Shown in pieces: positions 1 through 10,300 of a stretch of 64,000 nucleotides of DNA. This stretch comes from Actinomadura fibrosa (GTDB lineage Bacteria; Actinomycetota; Actinomycetes; Streptosporangiales; Streptosporangiaceae). The stretch lies in assembly GCF_900659615.1 (NCBI RefSeq), contig NZ_CAACUY010000016.1:1-64000 (forward strand). The letters are read 5' to 3'. Each line of letters begins with the position of its first letter. Within the stretch, counting starts at the first letter, position 1. The translations under genes were made by a program, and so were the position numbers. A model generated the notes under the pieces. It searched no databases and was not told the origin of the DNA. It was given only the letters and a program-made list of their open reading frames with translations.

Positions 1-1
1 C

Positions 2-1267
2 GACGCCCCGGGCGCCGCCGACCTGGCCGCCGAGCTGACCGGGCTCGGCGCGGAGGTCACCGTCGCCGCCTGCGACGTCGGCGACCGCGCCGCCCTCGCC
101 GGCCTGCTCGCGGCCGTCCCCGACCGGCACCCGCTCACCGCGGTCGTGCACGCCGCCGGGATCGTCCGGGACGCCACCGTCCCGTCGACGACCCCCGAGC
201 AGCTCGACGCCGTCCTGCGCGTCAAGGCCGACGGCGCGGCCCACCTGCACGAGCTGACCCGCGACCTGGACCTGTCCGCGTTCGTGCTGTTCTCCTCGGT
301 CGCCGGGACGATCGGCGGCGCGGGCCAGGGCGCCTACGCCGCGGCCAACGCCTTCCTCGACGCGTTCGCCCAGCATCGGCACGCGCTGGGCAAGCCGGCG
401 ACGTCCCTGGCCTGGGGCCTCTGGGAGGAGGACACGGGCATGTGGGGACGGCTCAGCGAGGTCGACCGCGCCCGCCACACCCGGACGGGCGTCGTGGGGA
501 TGAGCGCCGAGGAGAGCCTGGCCCTGCTCGACACCGCCCTGGCCGACGGCGCCCCCGTGCTCGTGCCCGTCCGCCTCGACCTGGCGCTGATACGCCGCCA
601 GGCCCAGGCCCACGAGGTGCCGGCCGTGCTGCGGCACCTCCTCCGCGGTGCGGCCCCGCGGCAGAGCGACACCACGGCTCCGTCCGACCTCGTCCGCAGG
701 CTGGCCGCGCTCTCGGAGGCCGACCGGGAGCGGACGGTGCTCGACCTGGTGCGCGGCAACGTCGCGCTGGTCCTCGGGCATGCCGGCGCCGACCAGGTCG
801 CCGCCGCGCAGCGGTTCCAGGACCTCGGCTTCGATTCGCTGACGGCGATCGAGCTGCGGAACCGGCTCTCCGCCGCCACCGGGCTGCGGCTGCCCGCCAC
901 GCTCATCTTCGACCACGCCGACCCCACGGCGCTCGCCCGCCACCTGCTCGCCGAGCTCGACCCGCCGGAGGCCGACCCGCTCACCCCGGTGCTCGGCGAG
1001 GTCGAGCGGCTCGAACGCGCGCTGCTGGCGGTCGCCGCGCAGGACGGCGCGGCCCACGAGACGCTGACCGGCCGGCTGCGAAGCACGCTGGAGCGGCTGG
1101 AGGGCCTGGACCGGCCGGAACGGCGGGGCGGGGTCGCGGTGGCGGAGGCGACCGAGACCGACCGGATCGAGGCGGCCAGCGCCGACGAGCTCCTCGCCTT
1201 CATCGACCGCGACCTCGGACGAGGCACCACCACGGGAGAACCAGTTGAACAGAGCGCTGACCAGTGA
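2..1267 (+). CDS. Modular type I polyketide synthase, C-terminal part (KR-ACP-docking), 5' end outside the window
   Basis: This is the 3' end of a PKS gene whose start lies to the left; frame 2 is open from the first base. The visible part is most of a ketoreductase: the motif HAAGIVRD near 150-175, then the catalytic Lys (RVKADG), Ser (FSSVAG), Tyr and Asn (AYAAAN), so it should be active. There is no A-type Trp before the Tyr and the last Asp of the LDD motif is kept, which favours a B-type ketoreductase. An acyl carrier protein follows with the phosphopantetheine serine in GFDSL (about 830-840). The end is an acidic C-terminal docking helix region rather than a thioesterase, so the chain is handed to another PKS protein. 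The next gene starts inside its last codons. Substrate and upstream domains cannot be seen. Confidence 0.95.
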   Translation, partial: DAPGAADLAAELTGLGAEVTVAACDVGDRAALAGLLAAVPDRHPLTAVVHAAGIVRDATVPSTTPEQLDAVLRVKADGAAHLHELTRDLDLSAFVLFSSVAGTIGGAGQGAYAAANAFLDAFAQHRHALGKPATSLAWGLWEEDTGMWGRLSEVDRARHTRTGVVGMSAEESLALLDTALADGAPVLVPVRLDLALIRRQAQAHEVPAVLRHLLRGAAPRQSDTTAPSDLVRRLAALSEADRERTVLDLVRGNVALVLGHAGADQVAAAQRFQDLGFDSLTAIELRNRLSAATGLRLPATLIFDHADPTALARHLLAELDPPEADPLTPVLGEVERLERALLAVAAQDGAAHETLTGRLRSTLERLEGLDRPERRGGVAVAEATETDRIEAASADELLAFIDRDLGRGTTTGEPVEQSADQ

Positions 1268-1694
1268 GCGGGGCCGCAAGGACCTGGCCCTGGAGCACTG
1301 CCGCCGGGTGAACGCCGGGGACGTGGACGCGATCCTGGAGCTGTACGCCGACCGTGCCACGTTCGCCGACCCCGTCGGATGGAACGTGCGGACCGGCCGG
1401 GACGCCCTGCGCGCCCACTTCGAGGAGGCGGTCGCCGCGGGCCTGCGGGAGGTCCCCGGCGAGCCGGTCGCCGGACAGGACGGCATGCACGCCTTCATCC
1501 CGGTCACCGCCGTGATGGACTACCTCCCCCGCGGACCCGTCTACGCCGAGCGGGGCTGGCTGGTCCCCCCGGCCGATCCCGCGGGCAAGCGCCTCAAGCG
1601 CCGCTGCATGCTGCTGCTCCAGATCGACGAGACCGGCCTCATCCGCGAGTCGCAGGCGTTCTGGGGAAAGTCCGATCTCGACGTCATCGGCTGA
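1245..1694 (+). CDS. SnoaL/NTF2-fold polyether epoxide hydrolase/cyclase, MonBI-like
   Basis: A 149-residue protein of the ketosteroid-isomerase/SnoaL fold. The motifs NAGDVDAI, ADPVG, EPVAGQD, VMDYLP and YAERGW match what I recall of MonBI of the monensin pathway. MonBI and Lsd19 open epoxides regioselectively to build the cyclic ethers of polyether ionophores. Asp42 (ADPVG) and Glu69 (LRE) sit where the Asp/Glu acid-base pair of Lsd19 and MonBI lies. The start is TTG with GGGAG about 6 nt upstream, overlapping the PKS end by 23 bp, so translation is coupled. A generic SnoaL polyketide cyclase is the alternative, but the paired arrangement behind a reducing type I PKS favours polyether chemistry. 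Confidence 0.85.
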   Translation: MNRALTSERGRKDLALEHCRRVNAGDVDAILELYADRATFADPVGWNVRTGRDALRAHFEEAVAAGLREVPGEPVAGQDGMHAFIPVTAVMDYLPRGPVYAERGWLVPPADPAGKRLKRRCMLLLQIDETGLIRESQAFWGKSDLDVIG

Positions 1695-1731
1695 TCCGCT
1701 CGGGCCGGTCGACCGAAACCTGGAGGTTCCG

Positions 1732-2160
1732 ATGCCCGACGAGGCGTTCCGCAAGGCGATGGTGCAGGAGTACGCGCGACGGCTGAACGCGGGCGACGTC
1801 GAAGGCGCCCTGGACCTGTTCACCGACGACGTCGTCTTCGAGGACCCCGTGGGACGGCCGCCCACGGTGGGCCGGGAGGCCCTCCGCCGGCACCTGGTCC
1901 TGTCCGTCGAGAACCACGTCGAGGAGACGCCCGGGGAATCGGTGACGTCGATGTGCGGCCGGTTCGTCGTCACCCCGGCCAGGGTCGTCCTGCGGACGCC
2001 GGCGGTGATGAGTCTGTACATCATCGGCATCGTCGAGTTCAACGACGAGGGCCTGGGATGCCACGTCCGGGCGTTCTGGGGGATGACGGACATGACCGTC
2101 GGAGTGGCACGGCACCCCGACGCCACCGCCCAGGCCGACGCAACCCGCCAGCACGCATAA
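1732..2160 (+). CDS. SnoaL/NTF2-fold polyether epoxide hydrolase/cyclase, MonBII-like
   Basis: A second 142-residue SnoaL-fold protein, 37 bp after the first, with its own strong ribosome site (TGGAGG, 1720-1725). The core motifs NAGDVEGALDLF and FEDPVG are clear. Asp38 and Glu65 fall exactly at the positions used by the Lsd19A acid-base pair. The C-terminal 20 residues after WGMTDMTVG are a variable tail. In monensin the two MonB proteins act together, and in lasalocid the two domains are fused in Lsd19; one copy usually makes five-membered rings and the other six-membered rings. Which copy does which here cannot be told by eye. Confidence 0.85.
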   Translation: MPDEAFRKAMVQEYARRLNAGDVEGALDLFTDDVVFEDPVGRPPTVGREALRRHLVLSVENHVEETPGESVTSMCGRFVVTPARVVLRTPAVMSLYIIGIVEFNDEGLGCHVRAFWGMTDMTVGVARHPDATAQADATRQHA

Positions 2161-2170
2161 CGACGCGCAC

Positions 2171-2392
2171 GTAACGGCCGCCGCGTAGGGCGGCGCGCGT
2201 AGGGCGGCGCGCATGACGGCGGCGCGCATGACGGCGGCCCGCATGACGGCGGCGCGCATGACGGCGGCCCGCATGACGGCGGCGCGCATCACGGCAGCGC
2301 GCATCACGGCAGCGCGCTTGACGGCAGCGCGCATGACGGCCGCGCACGTAACGGCGGCGCGCATGACGGCAGCGCGCGTAACGGCGGCTGCG
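2171..2392. repeat. 15-bp GC-rich tandem repeat array between convergent genes
   Basis: Twelve uninterrupted 15-bp units occupy 2213-2392, consensus ATGACGGCGGCGCGC, with degenerate units at 2171-2212. Variation is restricted to a few positions (ATG/ATC/TTG/GTA at the start, GGCGGC/GGCAGC in the middle). The array starts 10 bp after the MonBII-like stop and ends about 110 bp before the end of the converging PKS gene. One plus-strand frame would read a repeating MTAAR peptide, but there is no ribosome site, so I do not call it a gene. There are no unique spacers, so it is not a CRISPR array. It may act as a transcription barrier, or be a slippage product. Confidence 0.95.
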
Positions 2393-2503
2393 TAAGGCGG
2401 CGCTGGCGTGCGGCGCCGTTGCCGTCCCGCTCATGGCGAACCGCCCGGCGCATGCCGCCGGGCGGTCTGCCACGCGCCGGGCGTCAGGCGGGGTCAGGCG
2501 GTG

Positions 2504-5500
2504 TCAGGCGCCCAGCTCGCGGTCCAGCAGCGCGAACATCTCGTCGGCGGTCGCCTTCGTCAGGTCCGCCGAGTCCCCGCCCGGCTCGGAGCCGGCCACA
2601 GCCGGATCGCCGTACTTCCACAGCAGCGTCTGCAACCGGTCGATGAGGCCGCTGCTCCGCAGATCCTCAGGCGGCAGGGCGGCCAGCGCCGCCTCCAGGT
2701 CGTCCAACCGGCCGAACGCCGGAAGCGCGGCCCCCATGCCCGCCGGCAGCACCTCGCCCAGCAGCCATCCCGCCAGGGCGTCCGGAGTCGGATAGTCGAA
2801 CACCAGCGTCGCGGGCAGCCGCAACCCGGTCGCCGCCCGCAGGCGGTTCCGCAGCTCGACCGCCGCGAGCGAGTCGAACCCGAGGTCCTGGAACGGGCGG
2901 TGCGGGTCCACCTCCTCCGGCCCCGCGTGCCGCAACGCGGCCGCCGCGTGCGAGCGCACCAGCGCCAGCAGCACCCCGTGCCGCTCGGCCTCGGGCCGCG
3001 CCGCCAGCTCGCGCCGCAGCGCCTCGACCGCCTCCGCCGCCTCCTCGCCGGATCCTCGCGCGGTCCCGATGACCTCCATCGCCGCGGGCAGCTCGTCGAA
3101 CAGCCGCGTCCGGCGCTCCAGGGTGAACAGCGCCGCGAACCGCCGCCACGCGATGTCGGCCACCACCGTGTACGGGTCGTCCCGTTGCAGGATCCGGTGC
3201 AGGGCGGTGAACGCCGTCCCGGGCCGCATCGGCACGAGCCCCTGGCGCCGGGCGCGCTCGATGTGCGGACGGACCCGCCCCGCCTGCTCCGCCTCGTCGT
3301 CCGGAACGTCCCACATGCCCCACGCCACCGAGACGGCGTGGACGCCGCTCGCGCGGCGCCGCTGTGCCAGCGCGTCCAGATGGGCGGCCGCGGCCGCGTA
3401 CGCGCCGTGATCCCGGCTGCCCCAGGTGGCGGCGACGGACGAGAAGTGGACGACGGTGTCACCGGCCCGCAGGCCGCCTCTCTCCTCGACGTCGAGCACG
3501 GCGCCCAGGCTCGCGCGCACCGCCTCCGCCAGAGCCTCCGGGGTGGTCTCGCAGAGCGGCGCCAGCGCGCCGGACGCCGTGGCGTGCACGAGCATCCTGA
3601 TGTCGGCGTCGGCCGGAACGGAATCGACGACGGTCACGCCCGGCGTCTCGGACGCCGCCCCGGCGGGGTCGAGGACGAAGACGGGTTCCGCGCCATGCTC
3701 CGCCAGCCACCGCGCGACCCACCCGGCCGGGCCGTCCAGGCCGCCGTTGACGAGCACCGCACCGGCCGGCCGCCACTCCAGGCGCGGCTGGTCGGCCCCG
3801 AGCGGGTCCTCGACCAGCCGGCGACCGAGGACACCGGCCGGGCGCAACGCCATCTGGTCCTCGCCGTCCTCGCGGCCGAGCGCCTCCCGCAGGTGGACCG
3901 GGTCAAGGTCGGACGGCGCGGGCGGCAGGTCCACGAGCCCGCCCCAAACGGCCGGGTGTTCGAGCGCCGCCACCCGGCCGAGTCCCCACAACCGCGCCTG
4001 GGCGGGACGCTCCGGACCGCCGTCGTCGCCAGCCGAGACCGCTCCGCACGTCACCGCCCACAGCGACGTCTCCGCTCCGGCGTCCACCAGCGCCTGAAGC
4101 AAGGTGAGACTGGCCGTGAGCCCGCGGAACCCGTCCTTGCCCTCATCGAGCGCCAGCAACGACAGCACGCGCAGCGGCGGCGCGTCCACCGCGGCGAACC
4201 GCTCCCTAAGGGCGGCACCGAGGTCGGCCCTGCCCACCTCGGGGTCGATGTCGAGGTGGCTCACCCGGCAGCCGCCGGCGTCCAGCGCGGCCGCGCACGC
4301 CCGCGCCCAGTCGCCGGCGACGTCCCGCGGCCGGACGATCAGCCACGACCCCGCCGGCGGGCGACCGGCAGGCCCGGCGGCAACCCGCCGCCACTCGACG
4401 CGATGGCGCCAGGAGTCGGCCGCCGACCGGTCCCGGCGCTCCCGCCGCCACCGCGACAGGACGGGCAGGACCGCGTCGAGCGAAGACCTGCCGTCGTCGT
4501 CCTCGGCGAGCGCGAGTGCGTCGGACAAGGCCTCCGCGTCCCCGCGCTCGACGGCCGTCCAGAATCGGGCCTCCTCCTCGTCCTGCGGTCCGGGCACCGC
4601 GAGAGACGGTGTGCCGTCCGGGAGCCAGTACCGCTTTCGTTGGAAGGGGTAGGTGGGCAGGTCGATGAGGGTGGGTGGGGGGTCGGTGAGGAACCAGCGG
4701 GTCCAGTCGATGGGGGTTCCGGTGGTGAAGAGGGTGGCGGCTGCTCGGGTGATCTGGGTGAGGTCGCCGTGGTCGCGTCGCAGGGTGGGGGTTGTGGTGA
4801 CGCGCAGGTCCGTCCGGTCGGCGCAGTCTTCGATCGCTGGAGTCAGGACCGGGTGCGGGGAGACCTCGATGAACACCCGGTAGCCGTCGTGCAGGAGGGT
4901 GGTGAGGGTGTCGGCGAAGCGGACGGGCCGGCGCAGGTTGGTGACCCAGTAGGCGGTGTCGAGCAGGTCGCCGTCTTGTCGTTGCCCGGTGACGGTGGAG
5001 TAGAAGGCGACCTGGGTGGCGGCCGGTTCGATGCCGGTCAGGGTGTGGGTGAGGTGGTCGGTGATCTGGTCGACCTGCGGGCCGTGGGAGGCGTAGTCGA
5101 CGTCGATGACCCGGGCGCGCAGTCCCTGTTCCTGCGCTGCGGTCACCACCTGCTGGATCTGCTCGGGCGGGCCGGAGATGACGGTGGCCGAGGGACTGTT
5201 GACCGCCGCGACCTGCACCCCGTCCTGCACCCCGTCCTGCGCTGTGGTGTTGAGGAGTGTTTGGGTCTGCTCGGCGCTGAGGCCCAGCGAAGCCATCGCG
5301 CCGCCGCCCGACAGCTGCCGCAGTGCCTTGCTGCGCACCGCGACCACCCGCGCAGCGTCCTCCAAAGACAGCGCCCCGGCCACGCACGCGGCGGCGATCT
5401 CACCCTGGCTGTGCCCGACCACCGCAGCCGGAACCACGCCATGATCGGCCCACACCGCCGCCAAGGACACCATGATCGCCCACAGCACCGGTTGGACCAC

Positions 5501-7387
5501 ATCCACGCGAGCCAGGTCAGCTCCGTCGCCGCCGATCACCTGGCTCAGCGACCAGTCCACATGCGGCGCCAAGGCTTGTTCGCACTCGGCCATCCGCGCC
5601 GCGAACACCGCAGACTGCCCCAGCAGCTGCGCGCCCATGCCCACCCACTGCGAGCCCTGACCGGGGAAGACGAGTACCGGGCCCGGGCCGCTTTCGCCCA
5701 CCACACCGGCCACCACATCCGGATGCACCTGACCCGACGCCAACGCCGCCAACCCCGGGCCTGGATCGCCGCCGACCACGACCGCGCGGTGCTCGAACAC
5801 CGACCGCGACCTGACCAGCGACCACCCCACGTCGGCCGGCGAGAGCTCCGCATGCGCCGCCACATGCTCCGACAGACGCTGCGCCTGCGCGCGCAATGCC
5901 TCCTCGCTGCGTGCTGACACCACCCACGGCACCACACCAGCGCCCGCAGCAGCTCCCCGCCCGGAGTCTGCCTCAGGCTCGGACTCAGGCTCGGACTCAG
6001 GTTCGGGGGCCTCCTCCACGATCAGGTGCGCGTTGGTCCCGGAGAAGCCGAACGACGACACCCCCGCACGCCGCGGCCGACCGGCCTCAGGCCACGGCCG
6101 GGCCTCCGACAGCAGCCGCACCCCACCGCCATCCCACTCCACGAACTCCGACGGCTCATCGATATGCAACGACGCCGGCAACACCCCGTGCCGCAACGCC
6201 ATCACCATCTTGATCACACCCGCCACACCCGCCGCCGCCTGCGTGTGCCCGATGTTCGACTTCACCGAACCGAGCCACAAAGGGCGCTCCTCGGCACGAC
6301 CCTGCCCATAGGTCGCCAGCAACGCCTGCGCCTCGATCGGATCACCCAGCTTCGTGCCGGTTCCATGCGCCTCCACCGCGTCCACCTCGGACGAGGGCAG
6401 GCGGGCGTCGGCCAGTGCCCGCCGGATCACCCGCTCCTGGGCGACGTCGTTGGGTGCGCTCAGGCCGTTGCTGGCCCCGTCCTGGTTGATTGCCGACCCG
6501 CGAATCACCGCCAGCACCCGGTGACCGTTGCGCTGCGCGTCCGACAACCGCTCCAGCAGGAGCAGACCCACCCCCTCGGCGAAACCGGTCCCGTCCGCCG
6601 ACGCCGCGAACGCCTTGCACCGGCCGTCCGGGGACAGTCCCCGCTGCCGTGAGAACTCGACGAAGACCGTCGGTGTGGCCAGCACGGTGACGCCTCCGGC
6701 CAGCGCGAGGTCGCATTCGCCTCGGCGCAGCGCGTTGCAGGCGAGGTGGATGGCGACCAGCGACGAGGAACAGGCCGTGTCCACCGTGACGGCGGGGCCC
6801 TCCAGTCCGAGGGTGTAGGCGACCCGGCCCGACACGACGCTGCCGAGGCTGCCGGTGGCGATGTAGCCTTCGACCTCGTCGTGGGGGCCGAGGCCGGTGT
6901 GGTAGTCCTGGCTGGAGATGCCCGCGAAGACGCCCGTCTCCGTCCCCTTCAGGGAGTTCGGGTCGATCCGGGCGCCTTCCAGCGCTTCCCAGGCGGTCTC
7001 CAGCAGCACGCGCTGCTGCGGTTCGGCGGCCAGGGCCTCGCGGGGGCTGATGGAGAAGAAGCCGGCGTCGAAGTCCGTGGCGTCGGGCACGAAGCCGCCG
7101 TGCCGCGTGTAGCTGGTGCCGGGGTGGTCGGGGTCCGGGTGATAGAGGTTCTCCAGGTCCCAGCCGCGGTCGGCCGGGAACTCGCCGATCGCGTCCCGGC
7201 CGGAGGACACCAGGTCCCACAGGTCCTCGGGCGAGCGGACGCCGCCCGGAAGGCGGCAGGCCATGCTCACCACCGCCAGCGGCTCCCGGGACCGCTCCTC
7301 GGCCTCGCGCAGGCGCTGACGCGTCCGGCCGAGGTCGAGGGTGACCCGCTTCAGGTACTGGCGGAGCTTGTCCTCCGTGGTCGACAT
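2504..7387 (-). CDS. Type I PKS, one module: KS-AT(methylmalonyl)-KR(inactive)-ACP
   Basis: The protein has 1,627 residues counted from MSTTEDKL, where the ATG overlaps the upstream PKS stop by one base (TGATG). Order: N-terminal coiled-coil docking helix (1-33); ketosynthase (about 35-460) with Cys206, His341 and His381; acyltransferase (about 570-860) with Ser660 in GHSQG and YASH at 765-768, the methylmalonyl signature; ketoreductase region (about 1070-1390); ACP with Ser1506; C-terminal docking segment. The ketoreductase looks dead: the NADPH loop is NGGLDGPAG instead of GGTGxLG, the Lys region is RASLGA, and the YAAAN motif is YAAAA, although the Ser and Tyr1330 remain. The product should keep a beta-keto group next to a methyl branch. 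No thioesterase domain follows. Confidence 0.95.
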   Translation of the reverse strand: MSTTEDKLRQYLKRVTLDLGRTRQRLREAEERSREPLAVVSMACRLPGGVRSPEDLWDLVSSGRDAIGEFPADRGWDLENLYHPDPDHPGTSYTRHGGFVPDATDFDAGFFSISPREALAAEPQQRVLLETAWEALEGARIDPNSLKGTETGVFAGISSQDYHTGLGPHDEVEGYIATGSLGSVVSGRVAYTLGLEGPAVTVDTACSSSLVAIHLACNALRRGECDLALAGGVTVLATPTVFVEFSRQRGLSPDGRCKAFAASADGTGFAEGVGLLLLERLSDAQRNGHRVLAVIRGSAINQDGASNGLSAPNDVAQERVIRRALADARLPSSEVDAVEAHGTGTKLGDPIEAQALLATYGQGRAEERPLWLGSVKSNIGHTQAAAGVAGVIKMVMALRHGVLPASLHIDEPSEFVEWDGGGVRLLSEARPWPEAGRPRRAGVSSFGFSGTNAHLIVEEAPEPESEPESEPEADSGRGAAAGAGVVPWVVSARSEEALRAQAQRLSEHVAAHAELSPADVGWSLVRSRSVFEHRAVVVGGDPGPGLAALASGQVHPDVVAGVVGESGPGPVLVFPGQGSQWVGMGAQLLGQSAVFAARMAECEQALAPHVDWSLSQVIGGDGADLARVDVVQPVLWAIMVSLAAVWADHGVVPAAVVGHSQGEIAAACVAGALSLEDAARVVAVRSKALRQLSGGGAMASLGLSAEQTQTLLNTTAQDGVQDGVQVAAVNSPSATVISGPPEQIQQVVTAAQEQGLRARVIDVDYASHGPQVDQITDHLTHTLTGIEPAATQVAFYSTVTGQRQDGDLLDTAYWVTNLRRPVRFADTLTTLLHDGYRVFIEVSPHPVLTPAIEDCADRTDLRVTTTPTLRRDHGDLTQITRAAATLFTTGTPIDWTRWFLTDPPPTLIDLPTYPFQRKRYWLPDGTPSLAVPGPQDEEEARFWTAVERGDAEALSDALALAEDDDGRSSLDAVLPVLSRWRRERRDRSAADSWRHRVEWRRVAAGPAGRPPAGSWLIVRPRDVAGDWARACAAALDAGGCRVSHLDIDPEVGRADLGAALRERFAAVDAPPLRVLSLLALDEGKDGFRGLTASLTLLQALVDAGAETSLWAVTCGAVSAGDDGGPERPAQARLWGLGRVAALEHPAVWGGLVDLPPAPSDLDPVHLREALGREDGEDQMALRPAGVLGRRLVEDPLGADQPRLEWRPAGAVLVNGGLDGPAGWVARWLAEHGAEPVFVLDPAGAASETPGVTVVDSVPADADIRMLVHATASGALAPLCETTPEALAEAVRASLGAVLDVEERGGLRAGDTVVHFSSVAATWGSRDHGAYAAAAAHLDALAQRRRASGVHAVSVAWGMWDVPDDEAEQAGRVRPHIERARRQGLVPMRPGTAFTALHRILQRDDPYTVVADIAWRRFAALFTLERRTRLFDELPAAMEVIGTARGSGEEAAEAVEALRRELAARPEAERHGVLLALVRSHAAAALRHAGPEEVDPHRPFQDLGFDSLAAVELRNRLRAATGLRLPATLVFDYPTPDALAGWLLGEVLPAGMGAALPAFGRLDDLEAALAALPPEDLRSSGLIDRLQTLLWKYGDPAVAGSEPGGDSADLTKATADEMFALLDRELGA

Positions 7388-10300
7388 CAGTCCTCGCTCC
7401 CCATGGCGGATCCCAGTTCCCGGTCGATGAGCTCGAACATCTCGTCGTCGGACGCGGACTCCAGCGCGCCGTCGTCGACGGCCGTGCCGTCCGCTCCGGA
7501 GTCGCTCAGGCGCCACAGCAGGGCCTCAAGCCGCTTGGCCAGCCGGCCGCGCGTGGGCCCGTCCGGGCCGAACCGGTCGATCAGCGCCTCCAGCCTGTCG
7601 ACCTCGCCGAGGACGGGGGCCGACGGGTCCGCCTGCGCGGGGACGAGGCGCTCGCGCAGATGACCGGCGATGGCCGCCGGGGACGGATAGGTGAAGGCGA
7701 GCGCGGCGGGCAGCCGCAGACCGGTGGCCGCCGACAGCCGGTTGCGCAGTTCGACGGCGGTCAGGGAGTCGAACCCGAGGTCCTTCATCTGGGTGTCGGC
7801 GCGCAGCGCGTCCGGGTCGGCGTGCCCGAGCACGGACGCGGCGTGCGTCCGGACGAGGCCGAGCAGCATGGCCTGCTGGTCCTCGGGGGACAGCCCGGCG
7901 AGCTGCCCGGCCCAGTCGACCTTCCGGTGCCCGTTCGCGGCGGCCCGGTGGGCGGTGCCCGCGTCCGGCGCCAGGCTCCGCAGGAGGGGCGGCAGCGTGT
8001 CGGCCGGGCGCCCGGCGACGTCCAGGTCGGCCGCGACGAGGTGCGCCGTCCCGTGTTCGAGCGCGCCGTCCAGCAGCGCCAGCCCCTGCTCGGCGCCGAG
8101 CGGGGACATCCCGCCGGTCCTCATGCGGCGCAGGTCGGTGCCGGTGAGCCCGCCGGTCATGCCGCCTGCCGGTTCCCACAGCCCCCACCCGATCGACAGG
8201 CCCGGCAGCCCGGCGGCGCGGCGCCGGGCCATGAGGGCGTCGCAGTAGGCGTTCGCGGCGGCGTAGGCGGCCTGGCCGGGGCTGCCGGAGGTGGCGGCCA
8301 GCGACGAGAACACCACGAAGAGGCCGAGCCTGAGGTCGGCGGTCGCGGCGTGCAGGTGGGCGGCGCCGCCGGCCTTGACCCGCCAGACCTCGGCCATCCG
8401 CTCCGGGGTCAGGGCGGTCACCAGCCCGTCGTCGACGATGCCCGCGGCGTGCACCACTCCGGTCAGCGGATGCGCCGGGTCGATCCCGGCGACGAGGTCG
8501 CGCACGGCGTCCGGGTCGCCGACGTCGGCCGCGACGACGGTGACCTCCGCGTCCAGGCGGTCGGCCAGCTCCGCGGCGCCGGGCGCGCCGGGACCGCGGC
8601 GGCCCACCAGCGTCAGGTGCCGGACGCCCCAGTTCCGGACGAGGTGCTCGGCCACGAGCGGGCCCAGGGCGCCGGTGCCGCCGGTGATCAGCACCGTGCC
8701 GCCGGGGTCGATCGCGGCGGGGACGTCCAGGACGAGCTTGCCGGTATGGCGGGCCTGGCTCATGTGGCGGAGGGCCTCGCGGGCCCGTCCGAGCGGCCAT
8801 GCCTGCACCGGCAGCGGGCGTAGCCGACCTGAGACGAACAGCTCGCGCAGCTCGGCGAGCATGGACGCGATCCGGTCGGGGGCCGCGTCGGTCACCAGGT
8901 CGAACGCCCGGTACCAGACACCCGGGTCCTCCCGGACGTCGGTCTTGCCCATCTCCAGGAACCGGCCGCCCTCGGCCAGCAGGCGCAGGGACGCGTCGGT
9001 GAACTCGCCGGCCAGGCTGTTCAGCACCACGTCCACGCCCCGGCCGCCGGTGGCCGAGCGGATCCGGTCCTCGAAGTCCAGGTCGCGGGAGGAGGCGCGG
9101 TGCGCCTCGTCGATCCCCATCTCCTCCAGCAGCGCGTGCTTCGCGGGACTGGCCGTCGCGTAGACGTGCGCGCCCAGATGCCGGGCGATCTGCACGGCCG
9201 CGCGGCCGACACCGCCGGTCGCGGCGTGGACGAGCACCGACTCGCCCGGCCGCAGCCCGGCCAGGTCGACCAGGCCGTACCAGGCGGTGAGGAACGCGAC
9301 CGCGACACCGGCGGCGTCCCGGAAGTCCCAGCCGTCCGGTACCGGGACGATTGCGCGTGCGTCCGCCACCGTCAACGGACCGAACGCGCCGCCGAACAGG
9401 CCCATCACCGAGTCGCCGGGCGCCACGCCCGCGACGCCGGGCCCGACCTCCACGACCACCCCGGCGCCTTCGCCTCCGATGCCGCCGAACCCCGGGACCA
9501 TGCCGAGCGCGATCAGCACGTCCCGGAAGTTGATCCCGGCCGCGCGGACCTCGATCCGCACCTGCCCGGCGCGCAGCGGCTCCAGCACCTCGGGGCAGGC
9601 CTCGGCCGACACGTCCTCCAGCGTCGAGGTGTTCTCCGCGGTCAGCCGCCACGCCCGTGCCCCGGCGGGGCCCGCCAGTTCCCGGGGCGCACCGGCCCGC
9701 ACCAGGCGCGGCACCAGCACGCCGCCGTCGCGCACCGCCGCCTGCGGCTCGCCGGCGCCGAGGGCCGCCGCGACGGCGGTCGCGACGTCCGCGCCCTCGG
9801 CGACGTCGAGCAGGACGAACCGCTCGGGATTCTCCAGTTGCGCGCACCGCACCAGGCCCCAGACCGCCGCGGCGTCCGGGTCGGGGCGCTCCCCCACGGC
9901 GCCACGCGTGACGATCACCAGCGGCCGTTCGTCGCCGGGTCCGGCGCCGGCCAGCCGTTCCCGCACCCGCCGCAACGCCTCGTCCGCCGTGCCGACCTCG
10001 GCGACCAGCGGCTCGTCCGCGGGCACCGGGGCCGAGGCGGCCGGTTCCCGCGCCGGTGTCCACGCGACCTCGAACAGTCCGTCGACGCCGCGCGACGGGG
10101 AGCGGAACTGCGCGGGATCCGCGGGACGCAGCACGAGCCGCTCGACGCCCAGCACGGGAGCCCCTGCCGCGTCGGTCACCGTCACCCGGAGCCCGTCCGG
10201 CTCCACGGGGGTCAGCCGGACCCGCACGCTCCGCGCCTCCCTCGCCCAGAGCGACACCCCGCTCCAGATGAACGGGAGGTAGGCGCCCTCGCCGCCCGGT

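Noticed and set aside
2171-2392. Possible CRISPR array
   Set aside because: Units are 15 bp and directly abutting with no unique spacers; no cas genes nearby.
2213-2395. 60-codon MTAAR-repeat reading frame
   Set aside because: It is only a translation of the 15-bp tandem array; no ribosome site and no flanking coding sequence.
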